38,541 nucleotides of DNA from Actinomycetota bacterium (GCA_005884125.1 VAXP01000138.1:33039-71579), one strand, 5' to 3'; counted from the stretch's first letter, positions 15,860-23,795 are shown. Program-made: numbers and translations. The notes: generated by a model not told the origin, from the sequence alone.

Positions 15860-16189
15860 TCAGCCGGGCTCCCCGGGCGAGCCGCCGGCTCGGGGAGCCT
15901 CAGCGGGCGCGTCCCCGCCTCTCGGTTTCGTCTCCGTCCCGGGGTGAGCCACACGGACGTGCTCCACCGGCGATCGGCGGTCGGTCGTGACCCGGCCGGC
16001 CCGTACCGCCTCGCCGACCATGCCCGCCACGAGCAACGCCGTGGCCGGCTCCCGGACCAGGTCCTCGGCGACGTCCAGGGCGGCCCGGGCCGCCTCGATC
16101 AGCTCGAGAGCTGCCAGCTGCAGGTGGGCCAGGGCCTCGGCCATGCGATCGGTGCGATCGGTGCGATCGGTCCCCTCCTCCCTGGTCAC
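15860..16189 (-). CDS. Small hypothetical helical protein after ArsA
   Basis: 109 aa. Start GTG 16189 overlaps the ArsA stop by 4 bp (GTGA). The core AEALAHLQLAALELIEAARAALDVAEDLVRE is strongly amphipathic helical; the last third is Pro/Gly/Glu-rich and probably disordered. The N-terminus includes DRTDRTDR, made by a 9-bp tandem repeat. From memory, a small protein of this kind (DUF5304-like) follows ArsA in Streptomyces neighbourhoods; I cannot check homology. Function unknown. Confidence 0.6.
   Translation of the reverse strand: MTREEGTDRTDRTDRMAEALAHLQLAALELIEAARAALDVAEDLVREPATALLVAGMVGEAVRAGRVTTDRRSPVEHVRVAHPGTETKPRGGDAPAEAPRAGGSPGEPG
16147..16172. repeat. 9-bp tandem repeat (about 3 copies)
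   Basis: Units of GATCGGTGC at 16147, 16156 and 16165 (the last incomplete), encoding the Thr-Asp-Arg repeats at the N-terminus of the 109-aa protein. Copy number could vary between strains. Confidence 0.8.
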
Positions 16190-17385
16190 GGCGTTGCGTC
16201 CTGGGCGCCTGCCCCGGCCGCGGCGGGGGCGAAGCTGACCTCGAGTCCGTCATCTCGAAGCGACGCACCCGTGACGTCTCGCCGGCGCAGGAAGTCGGGC
16301 AGCACGATGGAGCGGCGGTGCGGGCCCACGCGCACGAGTAGCTCGTGGTCCCGCCGGCCCACCTCCAGCTCGTCCCGCTCGGCGAAGGGCAGCGACAGCC
16401 ACAGCACGTGCGATCCGCCGCGCTTCTCGACGCGGAGGGGCACGCCCTGGTGGAGCCGTGCCTCGGGCTGAAGCTCGCCGTAGACCTCGGCCCCGAACCT
16501 GCGCAGGCAACCGGGGCCGACGAGCTCGGCCGCGGCCAGTCCGGCCCGCAACACGGGCAGGGGGGCGAAGCCGCGCTCGATCGACGCCAGGTGCTCGGCG
16601 TGCAGCTCCTTCCACGCCTTGAACCAGGGGTCGGAGATCTCGTCCGGCAACAGCCGGTTGACGACGACGGCGTCCACCCCGTAACCGAACAGGCCCAGGT
16701 ACGTGGCCGTGCGCCGGGCCTCGGCGATGACGACGGCCTCGGGGTTGACGACGATGCGGACGCTGGTCCGGGCGCCGTCGGTCAAGAGCGCCCGCACGCC
16801 GTCGAGACGCTCGTAGAAACGGCGGGCGGCGCCGAACACGTGGTCCCCCGCAACCGGCATCGAGGTCATCCGGGAGAGCACCGGGCGCACGATCTTGGCG
16901 ACCGTACGCTCGAGCGGGAACACCCGGTCCATGTACCAGGACAGAACCTCCGGGAGCGACAGAAGCCGGATCGTCTCGGCCGTGGGTCCACAGTCGATGA
17001 CGACGACGTCCCACGCCCCCGCGTCGGCGTGCTCCTTGATCTCGGCCAGGGCGAAGAGCTCGTCCAGGCCGGGAAGGATCGAGAGCTCTTCAGCCTCGAT
17101 GTCGTCGAGCCCGCCCCACCCCAACAGCTCGACCAGGTAGGCCTGGACCGCCCCCCAAGCGTCCTCGAGATGCTCGGACGCGTCGACCTGTTGAGCCCAC
17201 AGCCCGTCCACCACCGCGGTGGGGTCGGATCCCAGGGGGCGGTCCAAGGCGTCCGCCAGCGAGTGCGCGGGATCGGTGGAGACGACGATCGTGCGCAGGC
17301 CGGCATCGGCGCATCGCAGTGCGGTGGCGGCGGCGACGGTGGTCTTTCCGACTCCTCCCTTGCCTGTGAAGAGCAGGGTCCTCAC
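16186..17385 (-). CDS. ArsA/GET3-family ATPase
   Basis: 399 aa. It has the deviant Walker A GKGGVGKTT at the N-terminus, VVSTDPAHSLADAL (switch/A-loop), VVIDCGPTAETIRLL (switch II), and adenine-loop-like VVNRLLPDE. After about residue 300 comes a beta-rich tail (HVLWLSLPFAERDELEVGRRDHELLVRVG) typical of the small-heat-shock-like C-terminal part of actinobacterial ArsA homologues. No arsenite-binding cysteine pattern is obvious and no arsB is nearby, so arsenic export is unlikely. Start GTG 17385 overlaps the SRPBCC stop by 4 bp. Confidence 0.88.
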   Translation of the reverse strand: MRTLLFTGKGGVGKTTVAAATALRCADAGLRTIVVSTDPAHSLADALDRPLGSDPTAVVDGLWAQQVDASEHLEDAWGAVQAYLVELLGWGGLDDIEAEELSILPGLDELFALAEIKEHADAGAWDVVVIDCGPTAETIRLLSLPEVLSWYMDRVFPLERTVAKIVRPVLSRMTSMPVAGDHVFGAARRFYERLDGVRALLTDGARTSVRIVVNPEAVVIAEARRTATYLGLFGYGVDAVVVNRLLPDEISDPWFKAWKELHAEHLASIERGFAPLPVLRAGLAAAELVGPGCLRRFGAEVYGELQPEARLHQGVPLRVEKRGGSHVLWLSLPFAERDELEVGRRDHELLVRVGPHRRSIVLPDFLRRRDVTGASLRDDGLEVSFAPAAAGAGAQDATP

Positions 17386-17795
17386 GCGCCGGACTCCACC
17401 CGGTCCCTGAGGTTGCGCAGGGCGGTCCCCATGATCCGTCCCTCCGCCCGGCGCTTCACGAAACCGGGGATGGGCACGCGGAGCTCGGCCACCAGGTGGT
17501 AGACCACCTCGGTCTCGTCCTCACCCACGGGCACGAACACATAGGTGCCGTCGAGGCGGGTGGTGATGTCGCCCGCGCTCTGGACCCACGACAGCTTCTC
17601 GGGCGCGCTGGCGTAGTCGTAGGCGAGGGTGTAGCTCGTGCTGCGGCCGAAGGCGGCGGCGCGGAAGGCGACCGATGTGGCCCGCCCTTCGCCATCCCGA
17701 TCCAGCACCTGCACCGACTTGATGTCGGAGGCCCAACGCGGATAGTGCTCGAAGTCGGTGACCACCGAGTAGCAACGCTCGGGCACGGCTCGCAC
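17382..17795 (-). CDS. SRPBCC (START/polyketide-cyclase-like) protein; true start may be upstream
   Basis: 137 aa from GTG 17795. It is a helix-grip fold for hydrophobic ligands: CYSVVTDFEHYPRWASDIKSVQVL, then LDGTYVFVPVGEDETEVVYHLVAEL and the C-terminal helix GIMGTALRNLRDRVE. The frame stays open upstream and reads AEQATERIVVRAVPE, which matches the usual beginning of this family, but no ATG, GTG or TTG is available there. An AGGGGAGAAG ribosome site sits just before ATC 17828, suggesting either an AUC start or a sequence error. It overlaps arsA by 4 bp and is likely co-translated; it may supply or receive a lipid-like ligand. Confidence 0.8.
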   Translation of the reverse strand: MRAVPERCYSVVTDFEHYPRWASDIKSVQVLDRDGEGRATSVAFRAAAFGRSTSYTLAYDYASAPEKLSWVQSAGDITTRLDGTYVFVPVGEDETEVVYHLVAELRVPIPGFVKRRAEGRIMGTALRNLRDRVESGA

Positions 17796-17912
17796 GACGA
17801 TCCGTTCGGTGGCCTGCTCGGCGACGATGGCGCTTCTCCCCTCAGGACTGGCTCGGCGTGCTGCGCATCACCGCAAGGTTCCGAGGAGCGTAGCAACGCG
17901 GGACCGGTCCGC

Positions 17913-18383
17913 TCACCGCCGCCGTCGCGCCTGCTGCGCTGTGCGCGCCCGCCGCGCTGGGCGGGGCGGAAACGTCCCGTGCCTCGCCCCCCACAGCGCC
18001 ATCAGCGACAGGCCGTAGACCGGGGCCAGGATCCCGAAGGCGAGGCTGGAGTTGACCCGTGCCGCGGCCGTCGCCACCGCCGCCGTCACCTCGGCGCAGA
18101 ACGAGGCCCAGAGGTGCACGGTGACGGCCCGGGGGGCCACACCTCCCATGAGGAAGAAGAGTCCGCTGACGGAGACGTCGTCCACTCGGCTGCGCCCCAC
18201 GGCCCGGGGGAACGCCACCACGTAGCAGGTCGTGCCCGCGACGAACAGCAGCAAGGCGACGACCAGGGCGACGGGCGCCGCCGCCCGCACGGCCGCGGCC
18301 AGGCCGGCCGTGAGCGCGAACAGCGCCGTCCCCGCCCAGGAGGCCAGCACGATGCGGTCCCCCTGGCGATCGGCCGGGCTCAC
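17913..18383 (-). CDS. Small integral membrane protein
   Basis: 156 aa. Only its C-terminal part is hidden inside the track's 17913-18722 entry; the real start is GTG 18383, which overlaps the glycosyltransferase stop by 4 bp. Four hydrophobic segments are visible: SWAGTALFALTAGLAAAV, PVALVVALLLFVAGTTCYVV, VSGLFFLMGGVAPRAVTVHL and SSLAFGILAPVYGLSLMALW. The tail is strongly basic (RPARRARTAQQARRRR). The function is unknown; position suggests a link to the glycosyltransferase step at the membrane. Confidence 0.75.
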   Translation of the reverse strand: MSPADRQGDRIVLASWAGTALFALTAGLAAAVRAAAPVALVVALLLFVAGTTCYVVAFPRAVGRSRVDDVSVSGLFFLMGGVAPRAVTVHLWASFCAEVTAAVATAAARVNSSLAFGILAPVYGLSLMALWGARHGTFPPRPARRARTAQQARRRR

Positions 18384-19453
18384 CCGCCCATCGCCTCCTC
18401 GATGGCCTTCTGCAGCCCCTCGGCCAAGCGGTCGTAGGAGAACCGGCCGACGGCCCGGCGTCGGGCCGCTTCGCCCATGCGGGCCCGCAGCTGCGGGTCG
18501 TCGAGGAGCGAGGACAAAGCCGCCGTCACCGCGCCCACGTCCCGGGGCCGGCGCACCACGACGCCGGTCTCGCCGTCGGCCACGGCCTCGGCCGCCCCCC
18601 CGCTGTCCCCCGCAACCTGGGCCACGCCGCAGGCCGCAGCTTCCAGGAACACGATGCCGAACCCCTCTTGCTCCCTGCCGCCCCACCGGTTGCGGCACAG
18701 CATGGCGAACACGTCTGCGCATCCGTAGAGCCGGGCCAGATCCGCGTCGGCCACGCGGCCCAGGAGCCTGACCGGAGCCGAGGTGGAGCGGACCCGCCGC
18801 TCGAGCCGCCCGCGGTCGCGTCCCTCGCCCGCGATGGCGACGATCAGGTCGGGCCGGGCAGGGGCGAGGCGGGAGGCAGCGTCGATCATCACGTCCATCC
18901 CCTTGCGGGGCACGAGCCGGCTGACGCTCACCACCATCCGGGCTCCGGCCGGAAGCCCGAAGTAACGGCGCGCCGCTTTCCGCTCTCCGGCATCAAGACC
19001 CTTCGCCACCCGTCTGGCCTCGGCCGCGGGGTAGTGGCCGGCGGCGACCACGTGTCGGGCTCGCCTCAGCACGCGTGACAGGACGGGCCCGGCGAGCGGG
19101 AGCCGGCCCGGGACGGTCACCTCGGCGCCGTGCAGGACCACGGCGTAGGGCTCCCGCAGCCTCGGCCCCAGCAGGCCGAGCGGGAGCGCGGGGTCGAGCA
19201 CGATCAGGGACGCGTCCAGCTCCCGTGCGGCCCGGTCGATCCGCCGCCGGATCCGGGGTGTGGGCAGTAGGACCCGGGTATCGGTGCGCAGCACACGGAA
19301 CGGCTGCGCGCCGTCGAAGGCGCCCGCTTCCGGATGGGCCGCGGTGAGCACGGCGAAGCTGTCGGGTGGGAGCCTGCGCCACAGCTCCCACAGGTAGGAC
19401 TGGATGCCGCCCAGCTTGGGCGGGAAGTCGTTGGTGACGAGCAGATGGCGCAC
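18380..19453 (-). CDS. GT4-family glycosyltransferase (PimB/PimC-like)
   Basis: 357 aa, GT-B fold. The acceptor domain begins LLVTNDFPPKLGGIQSYLWEL; the donor domain has VVSVSRLVPRKGMDVMIDA, IAGEGRDRGRLE and REQEGFGIVFLEAAACGVAQVAG, the EGFG..FLEA nucleotide-sugar motif. The sequence recalls mannosyltransferases acting on phosphatidylinositol mannosides, but donor and acceptor are not proven. GTG 19453 follows queG by 9 bp. The downstream membrane protein overlaps it by 4 bp. Confidence 0.88.
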   Translation of the reverse strand: MRHLLVTNDFPPKLGGIQSYLWELWRRLPPDSFAVLTAAHPEAGAFDGAQPFRVLRTDTRVLLPTPRIRRRIDRAARELDASLIVLDPALPLGLLGPRLREPYAVVLHGAEVTVPGRLPLAGPVLSRVLRRARHVVAAGHYPAAEARRVAKGLDAGERKAARRYFGLPAGARMVVSVSRLVPRKGMDVMIDAASRLAPARPDLIVAIAGEGRDRGRLERRVRSTSAPVRLLGRVADADLARLYGCADVFAMLCRNRWGGREQEGFGIVFLEAAACGVAQVAGDSGGAAEAVADGETGVVVRRPRDVGAVTAALSSLLDDPQLRARMGEAARRRAVGRFSYDRLAEGLQKAIEEAMGG

Positions 19454-19462
19454 CAGCGCGTC

Positions 19463-20638
19463 TCAGGCGGCGGCGAGGGCGTCTCGGAGCTCTGTCCTGA
19501 CCTCGTCGTCCTCCTCGGTGCCCACCATGGCCCGCAGAAGGTCGAGACGGCCCAGCCGGCCCGCGGCCCACACGGCATGGGCCCGCAGCAGCGGGTCCCG
19601 GTCGCCCAGCGCGCCCCTCAGGCAGCGCTCCACCCGCTGGTCGGCCCCGTCGCCGATGTTGCCCAGCACCACCAGGGCGTTGCGCCGTACGTAGCGGGCC
19701 TGGCGGCGGGGCACGTACCACCGACCCACCCGGGCCAGAAGGGCCTCGTCGTCGAGGGCCAGGAGCGCCACCACGTCGATCCAGGGCTCGTCGCCCGGAT
19801 CGGGCGCCGGGGGCGGGCGGAGGCGGTCAGAGGCACGGTTCGCGGGACACGCCTCCTGGCAGTCGTCGCAGCCGTAGAGGCGGTCGCCCAGAGCGACCCG
19901 GAACTCCTTGGGGAAGGCGCCCGGGGCTTCCAGCAGCCACGCCAGGCAGCGGCGGGCGTCGAGCACCCCGGGGGCGATGATGGCCCCGGTCGGGCAGGCG
20001 GGAAGACAGCGGGCGCACGAGCCGCAGCCGTCGGCCACGGGCCCGGGTCCGGGCAGCAACGGGGCGTCGGTGACGACCGAGCCGATGACGAACCACGAGC
20101 CTCGGCCAGGGGCGAGCAGCAGGGTGTTCTTGCCGTACCAGCCCAGCCCGGCCCGACACGCCGCCTCCCTGTCCACCAGGGCGTTGTCGTCGGCCAGCAC
20201 GCGTGCCGCCCACCCCAGGGCCGTGAGCCGGCGCTGTACCGCGCCCAGGGCCTGCCGGAGGGGCTGGTAGTGGTCGCTCCAGGAATACCGGGCCACGCGG
20301 GCCCAGGGCCCCTCCCCGGGTCGGGGCGGCGGTTCGGCGTCCGTCCGCCGGTAGGAGCGCAGGCCCACGACCAGGCTGCGGGCGCCAGGCACCGAGCGGG
20401 CGGGATCGGTGGCGCGCTCAGGATCGCCGTATGTGAAGTGCATCCCGCCGTGCAGACCGGCCGCCTTCCGAGCCTGCAGGTGAGCAAGCGTGGCCGAGAA
20501 GGGCCGGGCGGAGGCGATGCCGACCTCGTCCAGTCCGGCATCCCGCCCCGCCCGGCTCAGCTCGGCCGCCAGCTCCCTCATCTGGACGGTGTCGTCGTCG
20601 ACGCGGAGCGAGGCGGCTCGGGTTCTCACCCTCCTCAT
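19463..20638 (-). CDS. queG: Epoxyqueuosine reductase
   Basis: 391 aa. It catalyses the last step of queuosine synthesis on tRNA, reducing epoxyqueuosine with cobalamin and two [4Fe-4S] clusters. The N-terminal part has GMHFTYGDPERATDPARSVPGARS and GLGWYGKNTLLL; cluster motifs CGSCARCLPACPTG and CDDCQEACPAN follow. The last 100 residues form HEAT-like repeats (RNALVVLGNIGD, LLRAHAVWAAGRLG), as in known QueG. The start could also be ATG 20581 (MRELAAELSR); the intervening residues look unconserved and no ribosome site favours either. Lone queG in this context implies queuosine precursors or other que genes elsewhere. Confidence 0.93.
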   Translation of the reverse strand: MRRVRTRAASLRVDDDTVQMRELAAELSRAGRDAGLDEVGIASARPFSATLAHLQARKAAGLHGGMHFTYGDPERATDPARSVPGARSLVVGLRSYRRTDAEPPPRPGEGPWARVARYSWSDHYQPLRQALGAVQRRLTALGWAARVLADDNALVDREAACRAGLGWYGKNTLLLAPGRGSWFVIGSVVTDAPLLPGPGPVADGCGSCARCLPACPTGAIIAPGVLDARRCLAWLLEAPGAFPKEFRVALGDRLYGCDDCQEACPANRASDRLRPPPAPDPGDEPWIDVVALLALDDEALLARVGRWYVPRRQARYVRRNALVVLGNIGDGADQRVERCLRGALGDRDPLLRAHAVWAAGRLGRLDLLRAMVGTEEDDEVRTELRDALAAA

Positions 20639-20645
20639 GCTTGCA

Positions 20646-20665
20646 GGCCGCCCCGTCCGGCGGCC
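20646..20665 (-). terminator. Strong hairpin between sepH stop and queG start
   Basis: GGCCGCC-N6-GGCGGCC, a perfect 7-bp GC stem, begins 2 bp after the sepH stop and ends 7 nt before the queG ATG 20638. There is no U-tract, so it may be an inefficient terminator, or a structure hiding a start at 20638. Confidence 0.4.
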
Positions 20666-20667
20666 CC

Positions 20668-22008
20668 TCAGATCTGGGTCCCCGATGCCTCAGCAGCTGT
20701 GCCGGCCTCGCTCGGGGAGCCGGCAGGGCCCTGGGCGACCAGGACAGGAGTGGGCGCCGGTTCCGCAACTGTCGCCGGTGCCGGGGGCGGCTCGGCGTGC
20801 GGGGTCGGGGTCGGCGCTGAGTCGGGCTCGGTCGCCGCCACCGCCTGGACCCGGCTCGTCGTGGCCCGGGCCACCTTTTTCGCCGCCGCCACCTTCTTCG
20901 CCGCCGCCACCTTGTTGACCGTCGCCGCCTTCTTGACCGTCGCCACCTTGTTGACCTCTGCCCGGGGAGGAGCCTTGTCGGGCGCCTTGGCCGGCACCTT
21001 GTCGGGCGCCTTGGCCGGCACCTTGTCGGGCGCCTTGGCCGCCACCTTGTCGGGCGCCTTGGCCTGAGGCTTGTCCGCTGGCTCCGTCTGAGGCTTGGAA
21101 GGAGCCCTGGCCGCCGGCCTCCTGGCCGCTGTCTTCGACGACGCGACCGGCGCGGGCGTGGCCGGGACCTGCCGTCTCTCCGCCGCCGTCCCGTTCCTGC
21201 CCGCCCTCTTGGCCGCCTTGGACACCGAGCCCGCCCGCTTGCTCGGCGCGTTCTTCCGCACTCCCGGCCCGGCCCGACGCCCATCGGCGCTGGCGCCGTC
21301 CCGCCGGGAACGCGACGCGGACCTGGAGTTGGCTGCGGCGGGACGCACCTCTTCCAACTCGGTGAGCGGGCGGGCCCGCCGGCGCTGGCCCGGCTCGACG
21401 TAGCCCAGCTCGGAAGCGAGCCTGTTGCGGGCGACGACCTCTCTGGCCCTCAGGTCGACCTCCCACTCCGCCGACTGGGTGCGGCGGCGCGACATGTAGC
21501 TGAAGCGCACGATCCACGACCCGTTGGCCACGTTCGCGTCGAACGTGTCCTGCGGAAGGCCCAGGCCCTTGCCGGCCAGGTTCCAGCGCACCGCCGCCCC
21601 CAGCGGCTCGGCCGACTCACCCAACCTGGCCTTGCTCAGGGTCATCTGCCGGGCGCGGCTCACCACCTCGGCCCGCTCGGCCAGTATCGGCACCGCGAAG
21701 GGCTCGACCCACGCCTCGTCGATGCCGGCGTCGCGCGCCACCTCGGCCAAAGTGCTTCCGGCCCGCAGGCGAGCCTGCATCTCCCGAGGTGTCAGCGAGC
21801 TCTGCGGGCGACGGCGCTGGTCGCCGTTCTCGACTTCCTCTTCGCCGGCGTCGTCGTTGGTCTCACGCCGGCGGGCCATCTCCTCGATCGCATCCTTCAA
21901 GCGATCGCTGAAAGGCACGACGAAGCTCCCGGACTTGGATCCCTTCCGGGGACTTAATAGGAGCCCGTCCATGTCCGCCGTGAACCCGACGAGGTGGAGC
22001 TGTTGCAC
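20668..22008 (-). CDS. sepH: SepH-like septation protein (DUF3071) with repetitive basic tail
   Basis: 446 aa, actinobacterial cell-division protein that acts with FtsZ. The N-terminal domain reads VVPFSDRLKDAIEEMARR, then LTPREMQARLRAGSTLAEVARDAGIDEAWVEPFAVPILAERAEVV, the helix-turn-helix-like DUF3071 core, and WIVRFSYMSRRRTQSAEWEVDLRAREVVARNRLASELGY. After about residue 225 it becomes Ala/Lys/Pro-rich with an APDKVPAK octapeptide repeated four times and KKVAAAKK blocks, histone-H1-like and probably disordered. Start GTG 22008; two competing hairpins lie just upstream. Confidence 0.85.
   Translation of the reverse strand: MQQLHLVGFTADMDGLLLSPRKGSKSGSFVVPFSDRLKDAIEEMARRRETNDDAGEEEVENGDQRRRPQSSLTPREMQARLRAGSTLAEVARDAGIDEAWVEPFAVPILAERAEVVSRARQMTLSKARLGESAEPLGAAVRWNLAGKGLGLPQDTFDANVANGSWIVRFSYMSRRRTQSAEWEVDLRAREVVARNRLASELGYVEPGQRRRARPLTELEEVRPAAANSRSASRSRRDGASADGRRAGPGVRKNAPSKRAGSVSKAAKRAGRNGTAAERRQVPATPAPVASSKTAARRPAARAPSKPQTEPADKPQAKAPDKVAAKAPDKVPAKAPDKVPAKAPDKAPPRAEVNKVATVKKAATVNKVAAAKKVAAAKKVARATTSRVQAVAATEPDSAPTPTPHAEPPPAPATVAEPAPTPVLVAQGPAGSPSEAGTAAEASGTQI
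20973..21068. repeat. Four 24-bp tandem repeats in sepH
   Basis: Units start at 20973, 20997, 21021 and 21045 and are nearly identical (CCTTGTCGGGCGCCTTGGCC core). They encode an 8-residue Ala-Pro-Asp-Lys-type repeat in the disordered tail. Copy number may vary by slippage. Confidence 0.9.
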
Positions 22009-22017
22009 GCGCGCGCC

Positions 22018-22047
22018 CCCCGCGGAGCGGGGCCCGTCCCTCGGGCC
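22018..22047 (-). promoter_or_regulatory. Two overlapping hairpins in the sepH leader
   Basis: CCCCGC-GGA-GCGGGG (22018-22032) and GGCCCG-N5-CGGGCC (22031-22047) share two bases and so cannot both fold fully. The first ends 9 nt before GTG 22008. Confidence 0.35.
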
Positions 22048-22059
22048 AACTTGCCGACG

Positions 22060-23607
22060 CTACCACCCGCGGTCGCGGCGTAGGACCTTGAGCAACTGCC
22101 CGGCCGAGATGACGTTGGCCCCCCGCTGGCGCACACCGTCCCGGACACGGCGGTCGCTGGTGGCCACCACGACCGGTCGGTGGGCCGGATAGCGCTCCAC
22201 CATCTCCAGGATCACGTCATCTGCCTCGGTCCCGGGGGGCGAGAACCTCGTCTTGACGAGCTGGCGGGTGGCGCCGGGTGGGGCGGGCTGGTCGTGCTCG
22301 CCCCCGTCGAAGATCACCTCCACATCGGCGCCAGTCCGGGCGGCCAGCTCGCTGAGGGCGTCGACCAGGCGCCGGCGTTGCTCGGCGATGGCGAGCACAG
22401 GCCAGCAGGCGTGAGAGACGTTGTAGCCGTCCACCACCAGGACGACCCCGTTGGTGCGCACCAGGTGCTCGGCCGACTCGGGCGCCTCCTCCAGCAGCCC
22501 TGGTGGAAGGGGAATGGGCCGGCGCCCGGGCACCGAGCGGGTGGGACGCCGGGACCCCGGTCCCGGGTCGGGCCTGGGCGCCACTCCCGGCGCCGGCCGA
22601 GCCGGTGGTGGTCCCGTGGGCGTGGACGACGGCGGCGACGGGGTGGAGGGACCCAGCTCGCCCGCGCCCGCCTCCAGGACGGCCGCGATACGGGTCAGCA
22701 TCGAGCTCAGCTCGGAGGCGGCCTCGGCGGCCGACCGCGTCGCCGCCGTCACCTCGGCCGCGGGCGGCCAGGCCGGCCCCGTCGCACCCACAGCCTCGGG
22801 CGCCACCGGAGCGGCCACCCCGTCCTGTGCCTTTGCACCGCTCTCTTCCCGGGCCAGGCGGGCTTCGAGCTCTGTCAGCCGGCGCTCGACCTGGTTGCGG
22901 CTCTCCCCGAGGTCGGCCATCGCCTTGCGCAGGGCGCCCAGCTCTTCCTCGGCCCGCAGACGCGCCCCCCGCTCGGCGGCCAGCTCCTCCGCCATCCGCG
23001 TCGTTCGGGCCCGCACCGCGGCCAGCGCCTGCTGAGCCTCGCGGGTGGCGTCCTCCGCCCTCCGGGCCGCCTCCTGAGCCCCCCGGAGCTGTCTGCGGGC
23101 GGTCCGTTCCTCCTGATCCTCCAGGGCCGCCTCGGCCGCCAGCCTGGCCGCCCGGCCCGCCCGGCCGACCTCGTCCTCCCAACCCGGCGGCCGGGCCAGG
23201 AAGAGCCACGAGGGGCGGTCGAACTCGGACTGATCCACCTCCCCCGCCACCCGGGCCCTGAACTCCCCGTCGTCCTCGAGGGCGCGACGCACGGTCTCCA
23301 GGGCTCGAGCCGGTAGGCGGCTGAAGCTGAGAAGGGGCCGGAGCAGCCTGGGTGCGTTCACCGGAGGTTCCTCGCCCAGGCCCCGGCGGGCCACCGCCCA
23401 GGCCAGCTCCAGGGCGGGACGCAGGGCCGCGGTGGGGACCTCGTGGGGCCCGGGGCCGGGGGGGACGCGGGACCCGGATGAATCCGAGCCGCCGGTCGCC
23501 CCCGCCTCGGCCCCCTCACCCTCCGAGCTCGGACTCTGCGGCGCTTGATGCTCCCTCAGGGGCCCGCCCTCAGACCTGGCTGTCGGCGGGGACGACCTCC
23601 ACGGCAC
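22060..23607 (-). CDS. NYN-domain (YacP-like) RNA-binding/nuclease protein with coiled coil
   Basis: About 515 aa; start uncertain. The N-terminal region (PTAALRPALELAWAVARRG to SWLFLARPPGWEDEVG) is a conserved helical domain. Next is a long coiled coil (AEALEDQEERTARRQLRGAQ to RLTELEARLARE), then a Pro-rich linker. The C-terminus is the PIN-like NYN domain: VVLVVDGYNVSHACWP, ADVEVIFDGGEHDQ, ADDVILEMVERYP and VVVATSDRRVRDGVRQRGANVIS, with acidic residues expected for metal binding. In Bacillus this domain is Rae1/YacP, an mRNA endonuclease. GTG 23607 overlaps the zinc-ribbon gene by 38 bp; the track's 23688 is also possible. Confidence 0.8.
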   Translation of the reverse strand: MPWRSSPPTARSEGGPLREHQAPQSPSSEGEGAEAGATGGSDSSGSRVPPGPGPHEVPTAALRPALELAWAVARRGLGEEPPVNAPRLLRPLLSFSRLPARALETVRRALEDDGEFRARVAGEVDQSEFDRPSWLFLARPPGWEDEVGRAGRAARLAAEAALEDQEERTARRQLRGAQEAARRAEDATREAQQALAAVRARTTRMAEELAAERGARLRAEEELGALRKAMADLGESRNQVERRLTELEARLAREESGAKAQDGVAAPVAPEAVGATGPAWPPAAEVTAATRSAAEAASELSSMLTRIAAVLEAGAGELGPSTPSPPSSTPTGPPPARPAPGVAPRPDPGPGSRRPTRSVPGRRPIPLPPGLLEEAPESAEHLVRTNGVVLVVDGYNVSHACWPVLAIAEQRRRLVDALSELAARTGADVEVIFDGGEHDQPAPPGATRQLVKTRFSPPGTEADDVILEMVERYPAHRPVVVATSDRRVRDGVRQRGANVISAGQLLKVLRRDRGW

Positions 23608-23788
23608 GTCCCGAGCCGCACCAGCGGCAGGTGACGTCCTCCACGACCTCGCCCAGCACCTCCTCGTCCTCGACCACCAACTCACCACCCACAGTGAAGT
23701 GATGGAAGGACCGCGTCCGGCGAGTCACGGTCACGTCGAATCGGGTGAGGTTCCCGCAGGCGCCGCACCGGTACCGGGGGGGAGCCAC
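23570..23788 (-). CDS. Small zinc-ribbon protein
   Basis: 72 aa from GTG 23788; the track's 24322 start lies inside the divergent gene and is a shadow. It carries two CxxC knuckles, RCGACG near the N-terminus and CRWCGSG near the C-terminus, enclosing RRTRSFHHFTVGGELVVEDEEVLGEVVEDV. No known function. The GTG is exactly 7 nt from a TACTGT -10-like box, consistent with leaderless translation. It overlaps the start region of the NYN gene, so the two are probably co-expressed. Confidence 0.75.
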   Translation of the reverse strand: MAPPRYRCGACGNLTRFDVTVTRRTRSFHHFTVGGELVVEDEEVLGEVVEDVTCRWCGSGRAVEVVPADSQV

Positions 23789-23795
23789 GGACCCA

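Noticed and set aside
16147-16172. CRISPR-like array from the short direct repeats
   Set aside because: Units are 9 bp, contiguous, without spacers, and lie inside a coding frame.
16186-17385. Arsenite efflux ATPase
   Set aside because: No arsB/arsR neighbours and no clear cysteine metal site; the SRPBCC coupling and C-terminal tail fit the non-arsenic actinobacterial subgroup.
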